DNA of 28,237 nucleotides, taken from positions 1 to 28,237 of the forward strand of contig JAQICG010000192.1 in NCBI GenBank assembly GCA_027858635.1, written 5' to 3'. A program made the translations under genes and the position numbers. Source of the stretch: Gammaproteobacteria bacterium (lineage in GTDB: Bacteria > Pseudomonadota > Gammaproteobacteria > SZUA-229). The notes under the pieces were generated by a model. The model was not told the origin of the DNA, made no database searches, and saw only the letters and a program-made list of their open reading frames with translations. Position 1 is the stretch's first letter, and each line of letters opens with the position of its first letter. Of the stretch, positions 16,556 through 22,736 are shown one piece after another.

Positions 16556-18981
16556 GCTGCGGCACTGCTGGTCGCATCGGCCACGGTGACCGGGCCGGTG
16601 AGAGCGTGAGGGGATTTGAATGCAGTTTTGAATTTAGGGGCCCATTGTCGCCAGGGCTGAAAATCTTTGAGTATGGCCTCGGCGGCGCGGCGACCGGCTG
16701 AAATAGCCGTCACCACCAGTTCCGGCCCCAGCGTGTTATCGCCGCCGGCATAGATCTGCGGATGGCGGGTGCGGCCATGAGTATCGACATGGATAGCGCC
16801 TACAGAATCGGTGGTGACGCCCAGTCGCCCCATCCAGTCATCGGCCTGTGTGACCTGGCCCACCGCCAGAATGAGCTGGTCGCAGGTGATACAGGGGCGA
16901 TCATCGCCGGTGGTTTTGAACTGCACCGCCACCACCTGCTGCTTGCCGATGACATGAATCGGGCTGTGTTCGAACTGAAAAACAACACCTTCATCGCATG
17001 CCGTCTGCTGCTCTTTCGGCGAGGCGCGCATCGCCTGTGCAGCGCCGCGATAGGCCAGCGTGACTTTGGCTGCACCCTGACGGATAGCGGCGCGAGCGCA
17101 GTCCATGGCGCTGTCGCCACCGCCGATCACCAGCACTTCTTTATTGGTGAGGGCGCTGCTGTCCATCTGTTGATTGACTGCGGCCAGATAAGTAATGGCA
17201 TCGGTGACGCCGGCCAGATTTTGATTCGGCAGATTCAGATCGCGGGAGGTCTGCGCCCCCGTCGCCAGAAACAGCGCGTCGTGATCGAGCAGTAGCTGTT
17301 GCAGTCGGGGCTCATCGACATCCGTACCCAGATGAAAAACCACGCCCTGTTGCAGCAACTGCTGCTGACGGCGCTCCAGCAGGTTCCGATCCAGCTTGAA
17401 GGTCGGCACGCCCGAGGCCAGCAGGCCGCCGATGCGATCCAGTCGATCATAAACATTCACTCTGAGGCCGATGCGGCTGAGTTCATCGGCGCAGGTCAGC
17501 CCCGCCGGGCCGGCACCGATGATGGCCACGCTGCGGTGTTGATGCTGTTTTGAAGGCGTGTCCTGCTGATGTGGTCGCCAGCCACGCTTGAAGGCCTCGG
17601 TGACCAGAAAGCGCTCAGCCGCGCCGATGGTGACCGCGCCGCCAGGTTCTTTGGCCTTGGTGCAGGCGCCTTCGCATAAGCGGTGTTGCGGGCACAGCGT
17701 GCCACAGATTTCCGGGAAGTTGCTGGTGCTGTGGGCCAGCTCTGCCGCCTGTTCGATGTTGCCTTTGGCCAGTGCTTCCAGCCACTCCGGGATACGGTTT
17801 TGCAGCGGGCAGGCATTGATGCAGCTGGGCATGCCGCAGTCCAGACAGCGGCTGGCCTGAGCCTGGATCTCGGCCAGCGTTGGCGACAGCGTAATCTCTG
17901 CCCAATCCTGAACGCGCTGTTCAGCCGTGCGAACTGGCGCTTCCTCGCGCATCACCGGCGCCACCGTTTTGCGTTTCATCAGGTGGCTGGCATTCTGCAC
18001 CAGCGACTTATTGAACAGGTTGCGCACATCGCGAATCTCCAGCGCATCAGTCGGGCAGGAGACCACACAACGGGCGCAGCCCATGCAATCTTCCAGCCCG
18101 GTGATCTGGCCACTGGCCCTGCCCTGAGTCCAAACCGGGATGCCCATGTCGCATACCTGTTCGCAGCGCTGGCAGTCGATGCATTTATCCTGATCCATTT
18201 TGACGCGAAAAAACCCGGCATGGTTGAGCAGGCCGAAAGTGGCGCCGTAGGGGCAGAGATAGCGGCAGTAGAAGCGGTTGCCGACCAGCGGCGCAATATA
18301 GAAGCTGCCGAAGTAGGTGAGCGCCACCATGGCATAAAAGCCGCCGACGAAACTCACCGTCCACGAGCTGGGCGGGAACTGAGTGACAATCATGACGCCG
18401 ACATAATAGATGAAGAAAAACCATTTGCTGTGGCGCAGCGCCCGGCCCCAGCTGGAGCGCACGGTGCGGTCACGAAAGGCGAAACCGACAGTTTCGCGGA
18501 TGCCGACACAGGGGCAGTTGAAGCCGCAGATGATGCGCCGTCCGAACAGAAACACCAGACCGAGAATCAGGAAAAAGCTCACCGTACCCGGCACATGCAG
18601 GGAAGGGAATACCGGCTGCGACCAGAGGAAACCCACATAGGGTTCGTAGAAGGGGTAGAGCCAGGGCACCAGCCACCAGAACGCGGTGACCATGCCGACC
18701 AGAATGATCAGGCGTTTGCGGGTATAGCTGTTTTTCTCGGCAACGATGCGCCAGATGCCAAAGCCCAGAATAATGCCGTATTCAGTATAGCGATTCAGCC
18801 AGATGGGGTTCTCAAACCACATCAGCCAGGTTTCGTTGAGCCAGCCGACGAACGCCAGCGTGAAGGCGGCCATGCTGAGCAACTGGATAGCGATGCTGTA
18901 ACGTGCGGGCATCAGATCCTGGGTGTTCGCCGAGTTCGATCGCGGCATGTGGTAAACAGGATAGTCGTTGCTCATAGCCAT
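16537..18981 (-). CDS. NapH-type polyferredoxin fused to GltD-type FAD/NAD(P) oxidoreductase
   Basis: An 814-residue fusion. Residues about 30-260 form a NapH/CcoG-like membrane domain with several helices and the conserved CGFNCPCVG and CRYLCPYGA loops. Two 4Fe-4S ferredoxin motifs follow at about 268-311 (CIDCQRCEQVCDMG, CMGCARCVVSCP). From about 350 onward lies a complete GltD-like module: its own FeS domain (CLDCGMPSCINACP, CGTLCPQHRLCEGAC), an FAD Rossmann motif (GAGPAGLTCADEL near 490), an NAD(P) motif (GGGDSAMDCARAA near 620) and the closing YAGGDNTLGPELVVTAI motif. ATG 18981 is preferred: AGGAG lies 8 bases upstream, too close to the TTG at 18987. Probably exchanges electrons between NAD(P)H and quinone or periplasmic haems. 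Comparable GltD-like modules exist as separate proteins, for example DsrL. Confidence 0.9.
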   Translation of the reverse strand: MAMSNDYPVYHMPRSNSANTQDLMPARYSIAIQLLSMAAFTLAFVGWLNETWLMWFENPIWLNRYTEYGIILGFGIWRIVAEKNSYTRKRLIILVGMVTAFWWLVPWLYPFYEPYVGFLWSQPVFPSLHVPGTVSFFLILGLVFLFGRRIICGFNCPCVGIRETVGFAFRDRTVRSSWGRALRHSKWFFFIYYVGVMIVTQFPPSSWTVSFVGGFYAMVALTYFGSFYIAPLVGNRFYCRYLCPYGATFGLLNHAGFFRVKMDQDKCIDCQRCEQVCDMGIPVWTQGRASGQITGLEDCMGCARCVVSCPTDALEIRDVRNLFNKSLVQNASHLMKRKTVAPVMREEAPVRTAEQRVQDWAEITLSPTLAEIQAQASRCLDCGMPSCINACPLQNRIPEWLEALAKGNIEQAAELAHSTSNFPEICGTLCPQHRLCEGACTKAKEPGGAVTIGAAERFLVTEAFKRGWRPHQQDTPSKQHQHRSVAIIGAGPAGLTCADELSRIGLRVNVYDRLDRIGGLLASGVPTFKLDRNLLERRQQQLLQQGVVFHLGTDVDEPRLQQLLLDHDALFLATGAQTSRDLNLPNQNLAGVTDAITYLAAVNQQMDSSALTNKEVLVIGGGDSAMDCARAAIRQGAAKVTLAYRGAAQAMRASPKEQQTACDEGVVFQFEHSPIHVIGKQQVVAVQFKTTGDDRPCITCDQLILAVGQVTQADDWMGRLGVTTDSVGAIHVDTHGRTRHPQIYAGGDNTLGPELVVTAISAGRRAAEAILKDFQPWRQWAPKFKTAFKSPHALTGPVTVADATSSAAACESCR

Positions 18982-18992
18982 AATCAATGCTC

Positions 18993-19346
18993 CTAGAACA
19001 CCATCACCTGATCGCTGTCTTTGACCCAGGCCGCCAGTGCTTTCATCGAGCCGCGCTCGATACCGGGAATCATGGTGGCTTCATCAATGGCGCAATCGTT
19101 CAGGGACATGCCGCAGGCGCGCACCTCGAGGCCGCACTCCATCAGCTCGGCCAGCAGCTCTTCCAGATTCACCGCGCCTGCGGGTGGCTGCTGGTTAATG
19201 CGGCCGACCTCAACACCATTATCCAGCAGGTGTACGCGCACCACCATGTCTTCAGTCAGGGCGGCGCCGGCAAAACGCAACGCGTGCCAGGCCTTGTTGT
19301 CGGCTTGATAGGGGGCGTTTTGAATAACGACAGTGACGGTACTCAT
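18993..19346 (-). CDS. DsrE-family protein
   Basis: A 117-residue cytoplasmic protein of the DsrE/YchN fold (opening VTVVIQNAPYQADNKAWHALRFAGAAL, ending VKDSDQVMVF). Candidate persulfide-carrying cysteines lie in ECGLEVRACGMSLNDCAID. The first ATG overlaps the TauE-family stop by one base (TAATG) and has AGGAG 8 bases upstream. Its stop is 5 to 11 bases before the NapH-GltD start. Family members relay sulfur as a protein persulfide or bind small-molecule ligands. Its place beside a flavin/FeS oxidoreductase suggests sulfur delivery to, or sensing for, that enzyme. Confidence 0.87.
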   Translation of the reverse strand: MSTVTVVIQNAPYQADNKAWHALRFAGAALTEDMVVRVHLLDNGVEVGRINQQPPAGAVNLEELLAELMECGLEVRACGMSLNDCAIDEATMIPGIERGSMKALAAWVKDSDQVMVF

Positions 19347-20131
19347 TATGAAAACTCCTGGATTAGTTGCTGGATTAATATGTAACTGGCGACCAGTAAC
19401 AGGAAGATGCCAAAGCCTTTTTTCAGCAGGGCAGCGGGCAGGCGATGCGCCAGATGGCTGCCGGCCAGACTGCCGACGATAGCGATCAGGGTAAAGGTAG
19501 CCATGAGCGAATAGTCGATCGCCACCGCGCCGGCATAGCCAGCAAAACCGGCCACCGATTTCAGGGTGACGATGCCCAGCGATGTGCCTACCGCCTGTTT
19601 CATGGGCAGGCCGGATAGCAGGACCAGTGCCGGCACAATCAGAAAGCCGCCGCCAACACCCACCAGCCCGGTGAGTACGCCGATGGCAATGCCGTGAACA
19701 GCAATTTCACGGTAATTCAGGTCATCGCAAAAACCGTCTGCGCATTCGGTACTGGCGGCGCCGACCGATTTGTGCAGAGCGACCGGTTTGAGCATTCTCC
19801 AGGCGGCGAGGTACATTACCAGCGCGAACAGGGTGAGCTGGATAAAGACCGGGGTGATTACGCCCAGACGCGCACCGGCATAGGTGCCGAGTACGCCAAA
19901 CAGACCAAAAACAAGGGTGACCTTCATGTTGACGTTGCCGCGATGCCAGTGCTGTAGCGCAGTGATGCCGGCGGTAATGGCGACAATGCCCAGGCTCATG
20001 GCGATGGCCGATTTGGGCTCGACATCCAGCAGGTAAAGCAGTGCCGGCACGGTAACGATGGAACCACCACTACCGAAAATGCCGAGTAACACACCGGTCA
20101 TAATACCGGCCACAATGACAGCGAAAGACAT
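19346..20131 (-). CDS. TauE/SafE-family membrane permease (sulfite/organosulfonate exporter type)
   Basis: A 261-residue membrane protein with about eight helices in two halves, each carrying the family's glycine-rich signature (GIFGSGGSIVTVPALLYL near the start; GLVGVGGGFLIVPALVLLSG in the middle). Family members (DUF81) export sulfite, sulfoacetate or other anions. Here the substrate is not defined; sulfite or another small sulfur oxyanion fits the neighbours. Located 12 bp after the TVP38-rhodanese gene and overlapping the DsrE gene by one base. Confidence 0.9.
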   Translation of the reverse strand: MSFAVIVAGIMTGVLLGIFGSGGSIVTVPALLYLLDVEPKSAIAMSLGIVAITAGITALQHWHRGNVNMKVTLVFGLFGVLGTYAGARLGVITPVFIQLTLFALVMYLAAWRMLKPVALHKSVGAASTECADGFCDDLNYREIAVHGIAIGVLTGLVGVGGGFLIVPALVLLSGLPMKQAVGTSLGIVTLKSVAGFAGYAGAVAIDYSLMATFTLIAIVGSLAGSHLAHRLPAALLKKGFGIFLLLVASYILIQQLIQEFS

Positions 20132-20143
20132 GTTAAATACTCA

Positions 20144-21121
20144 CTATTGATTAATGGGATAACCCTGTTTATTCCAGTCGACCATGCCCATCTTCACCAC
20201 GTGCACATCGGCAAAGCCGTGCTGCGCCAGCAGCTGCGCCGCCTGCGAGGACATTTTGTCGGTGCGGCAGATGGTGAGCACCGGCTGTTCCAGATAACCG
20301 CCCAGTTCATCCAGGCGCTGCGGCAGTTCGTTGAGCGGAATGTGGGTGGCCTCGGCAATGTGGCCGAGATCGCCGTGGTAACCCTCTTCAGGGCGCACAT
20401 CCAGCAGCAGCAGTTTTTCGCCGGTATCCAGCCGCTGCTTGAGCTGCTCGGTGCTGACCATGGGTTTGCGGCGCAGCATGGCGATCAGCCGGGGCAAAAA
20501 GCCCACCACAGCCAGCAGGGCGATGGCCAGCAGGATCTTCTGGATCATGCCTTCACCACCGGCGATGGCCTCCTTACCGGCGTAACCCAGATAGGTGTAG
20601 GCGATGGCACCGGGCAGCATGCAGACATAGGTGGCGATGCTGTACTGGGCGAAACTGATGCGGGTCAGGCCCAGCGCGTAGTTCAGCAGGTTGAACGGGA
20701 ACAGCGGCACCAGCCGGGTGAAAGCGACAAAGCGCCAGCCCTCGTTTTCCACACCGGAGACCAGCTGTTTCATTTTGCCGCCGGTCTGAGCATCCATTTT
20801 TTTGGCCACCCAGTCGGCGGCCAGATAGCGCGCCACCAGAAATGAGAGCATGGCGCCCACCGTGGCGGCGGTTAGATTATAAAAAGTACCCCAGTAAGGT
20901 CCGAACAGGGCGCCGCCGAGCAGGGTAAGTAGTGAGCCGGGCAGGAAAAAAACCGCACCCAGCGCGTAGATCACCATGAACAAAATCGGCGCGGCACCAC
21001 CGGCGCTCTGAATCCACTGTTCCAGTGCGTCGGCATTGATCTGATCCCGGTACATCACGACAATGGCAATGCCAGTGAGCAGTATCAGTGCCAGTAGCAG
21101 TTTGGTAGTCGTATTTTTCAT
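20144..21121 (-). CDS. TVP38/DedA-type membrane protein fused to a rhodanese domain
   Basis: A 325-residue fusion. Residues 1-200 are a TVP38/TMEM64 (VTT/SNARE-associated) membrane domain with an N-terminal helix and the motif GSLLTLLGGALFGPYWG. Residues about 225-325 are a cytoplasmic rhodanese domain: LLLLDVRPEEGYHGDLGHI, then the catalytic loop CRTDKMSS with its Cys nucleophile, and VKMGMVDWNKQGYPIN at the end. The intact Cys predicts thiosulfate or persulfide sulfur transfer at the inner membrane face. The start overlaps the desaturase stop (TAATG). Confidence 0.9.
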   Translation of the reverse strand: MKNTTTKLLLALILLTGIAIVVMYRDQINADALEQWIQSAGGAAPILFMVIYALGAVFFLPGSLLTLLGGALFGPYWGTFYNLTAATVGAMLSFLVARYLAADWVAKKMDAQTGGKMKQLVSGVENEGWRFVAFTRLVPLFPFNLLNYALGLTRISFAQYSIATYVCMLPGAIAYTYLGYAGKEAIAGGEGMIQKILLAIALLAVVGFLPRLIAMLRRKPMVSTEQLKQRLDTGEKLLLLDVRPEEGYHGDLGHIAEATHIPLNELPQRLDELGGYLEQPVLTICRTDKMSSQAAQLLAQHGFADVHVVKMGMVDWNKQGYPINQ

Positions 21122-22002
21122 TATTTGTTGTCCTCAGAATCGTCCTCGGAATCTTCTGTCCACTGACGGCGGTTAATGGTGTAACCGCTCACCTTGCCGG
21201 TAAAAGGCATGACCAGCAGGCCGGTGATCCAGGAGGACTGTCTGGTTGTGCGGAAATTTCTGATGCCGATGGTCATGCCCAGATGGCCCGCGCGCGGCTG
21301 GTCGCGGTAGGTGCCGAGCAGACGATCCCACCAGCTCAGGTTGAAACCGAAATTGCTGTTGGTCTCATCATCTTCAATGGAGTGGTGCACGCGGTGCATG
21401 TCCGGAGTGACGACGAACCAGCGCAGGAACCTGTCCAGCGCCGGTGGCAGTCCGACATTGCCGTGGTTGAACATGGACATGGCGTTGAGCACTACTTCAA
21501 AAATGACGACCGCCACTACGGGTGCACCGATGACTACAATGGTGGCGAACTTGATCACCATCGACAGCAGAATCTCAATTGGATGAAAGCGCGCGCCGGT
21601 GGTCAGGTCAAAATCCAGATCGGCATGGTGCACCCGGTGCAGTCGCCACAGCGCAGGTACAGCGTGCACCATGACATGCTGCAAATAGATGATCAGATCC
21701 ATTATCACCACCGAGAGGATGATGGTCACGGCCAGCGGCAACTGGAAATAGTTAAACAGCCCCCAGCCCTGTTGGCTGACGAAGGCGGCCATGCCCACTG
21801 CGGCGGCAGGAAAAATCAGACGCAATAGAATAGTGTTAAAAAATACCAGTCCCAGATTATTGCCCCAACGCAGAGCCTTGGAAACCGTTAGTGCACGTTT
21901 GGGGGCGAGCACTTCCCAGAGTGCCATGATCGCCAGCACGCCCAGAAAAAAACTCAGACGGATGGTTTGTTCGTGTTGGGCAATTGAGTTAATCAGGTTC
22001 AT
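21121..22002 (-). CDS. Sterol desaturase / fatty acid hydroxylase superfamily di-iron membrane protein
   Basis: A 293-residue membrane protein with three or four helices and the histidine clusters of the family: QHVMVH, HRVHH (LWRLHRVHHADLDFD), FNHGN and MHRVHHS. These ligate two irons in members that hydroxylate or desaturate lipids with O2. A GGAGAAGA ribosome binding site precedes the ATG. It is the first gene of the eight-gene unit and faces the ArsR-rhodanese remnant. Its natural lipid substrate is unknown, and its link to sulfur or cytochrome chemistry is only by position. The acidic C-terminal tail (EDSEDDSEDN) is unusual. Confidence 0.88.
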   Translation of the reverse strand: MNLINSIAQHEQTIRLSFFLGVLAIMALWEVLAPKRALTVSKALRWGNNLGLVFFNTILLRLIFPAAAVGMAAFVSQQGWGLFNYFQLPLAVTIILSVVIMDLIIYLQHVMVHAVPALWRLHRVHHADLDFDLTTGARFHPIEILLSMVIKFATIVVIGAPVVAVVIFEVVLNAMSMFNHGNVGLPPALDRFLRWFVVTPDMHRVHHSIEDDETNSNFGFNLSWWDRLLGTYRDQPRAGHLGMTIGIRNFRTTRQSSWITGLLVMPFTGKVSGYTINRRQWTEDSEDDSEDNK

Positions 22003-22066
22003 GGAAGTCTTCTCCGGCGGTACTTGTGAAAGCCGACAATCAGGTTATGATAATATCTGCATAAAG

Positions 22067-22088
22067 TATTCAATTAATCTCTTGAATA
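22067..22088. promoter_or_regulatory. Perfect palindromic operator candidate in the divergent promoter
   Basis: TATTCAA (22067-22073) and TTGAATA (22082-22088) are exact complements with an 8-base spacer, midway between the divergent desaturase operon and the ArsR-rhodanese remnant. ArsR/SmtB-family operators are inverted repeats of this size placed over promoters. On the minus strand TTGAAT could also serve as a -35 element with TATCAT 15 bases further on. Confidence 0.5.
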
Positions 22089-22112
22089 GTAGAATAGAGG
22101 AAGTAACATAAT

Positions 22113-22424
22113 ATGTCAAGCGGAAATTTCGAACACGCTCTTTTTTCCCAGTTTGCCCGGGTGGGTAAGACAATGAGTAGTGTTAATCATCTGGAGCTGC
22201 TGGAGTTTCTGGCCCAGGGTGAATGCAGTGTCGACGAACTGGCGAAAGTCGCCGGCAGAAAACAGAGACTTAAAGTCTATTACAGCCTGGGCAACGATGA
22301 TGTCATCACCCTGTTCCATGCCCTGCACAAAGTCGCCAGAGTAAAGCAAAAAAGCCTGAAAGCGCGAGGACTGGAAGAGGGTTTCACGGAATGGAAAATA
22401 GCCGGATTGCTGGTGGAGCGTTAG
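22113..22424 (+). CDS. Eroded ArsR-rhodanese regulator remnant
   Basis: A 103-residue open frame. Residues 11-48 (FSQFARVGKTMSSVNHLELL, EFLAQGECSVDELAKVAG) match the first helices of ArsR-family regulators fused to rhodanese. The family's next section, about 25 residues with the recognition helix (SxxxxSxHLxxL type), is missing, and the chain resumes in the wing and last helix: RKQRLKVYYSLGNDDVITLF. Residues 81-102 (SLKARGLEEGFTEWKIAGLL) match the last residues of a rhodanese domain, whose core with the catalytic Cys is also missing. Family members have about 220 residues. The frame is open and preceded by a GAGG-type site, so a small protein could be made, but DNA binding and rhodanese activity are unlikely. 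Only one Cys (38) remains. Confidence 0.72.
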   Translation: MSSGNFEHALFSQFARVGKTMSSVNHLELLEFLAQGECSVDELAKVAGRKQRLKVYYSLGNDDVITLFHALHKVARVKQKSLKARGLEEGFTEWKIAGLLVER

Positions 22425-22442
22425 CTGTAAGCAAAAAGTTTT

Positions 22443-22578
22443 TTGGCAGGGAAGGGGTAAAGGCAAAAACCAAAGCATTCACCGCAGAGGCGCAGAGGGC
22501 GCAGAGAAAACCTAATTCTTAATAGTTTGTGCAAAGCACAAATAAAACCTCTGCGTTCTTTGCGTCCTCTGCGGTGAA
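22443..22578. repeat. CACCGCAGAGG inverted-arm repeat, copy 2
   Basis: A left flank (TTGGCAGGGAA onward from 22443) leads to arm 1 (TTCACCGCAGAGGCGCAGAG from 22478), a 40- to 45-base centre containing AATTCTTAATAGTTTGTGC, and arm 2 (CTCTGCGGTGAA ending 22578). The flank and arms match the copy at 25977-26106 in direct orientation, but the centre matches only after reverse complementing. Confidence 0.88.
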
Positions 22579-22603
22579 AGATTTGACATTTATCATCAAG
22601 AAA

Positions 22604-22643
22604 GTAGGCATGCGTACGATTATGCTGCGCTAATCGTACCTAC
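22604..22643 (-). repeat. REP-like hairpin
   Basis: On the minus strand GTAG (22643-22640) is followed by GTACGATTA, the loop GCGCAGCA and TAATCGTAC, a perfect 9-bp stem. GTAGG also occurs at the other edge (22604). This is a REP architecture with a sequence different from the pair at 5694-5776. Confidence 0.65.
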
Positions 22644-22679
22644 GGGCTCTGATTTTTATTTATCTCTTCCCTGAATAGA

Positions 22680-22717
22680 AAAACCCCCCCGCAGACACTC
22701 GTCTGCGAGGGGTTTTT
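22680..22717. terminator. Bidirectional rho-independent terminator
   Basis: A GC-rich hairpin (CCGCAGAC, loop ACTC, GTCTGCG-GGGG) is flanked by A5 on the left and T5 on the right. It sits 20 bp after the stop of the DUF839 gene and can serve that gene and transcripts arriving from the plus strand. Confidence 0.88.
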
Positions 22718-22736
22718 ATTTGCTTAATGACGGCTG

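Larger units (their letters stand above)
22425..22736. other. Intergenic region with repeat, REP-like hairpin and terminator
   Basis: These 312 bp between convergent genes contain no gene. In order they hold the CACCGCAGAGG repeat copy 2 with its conserved left flank, a REP-like hairpin and a strong bidirectional terminator. Confidence 0.85.

Noticed and set aside
17683..18996. A 437-codon plus-strand open frame
   Set aside because: It is antisense to the NapH-GltD gene, whose motifs are unambiguous; the translation is His/Ala/Gln-rich without a recognisable domain.
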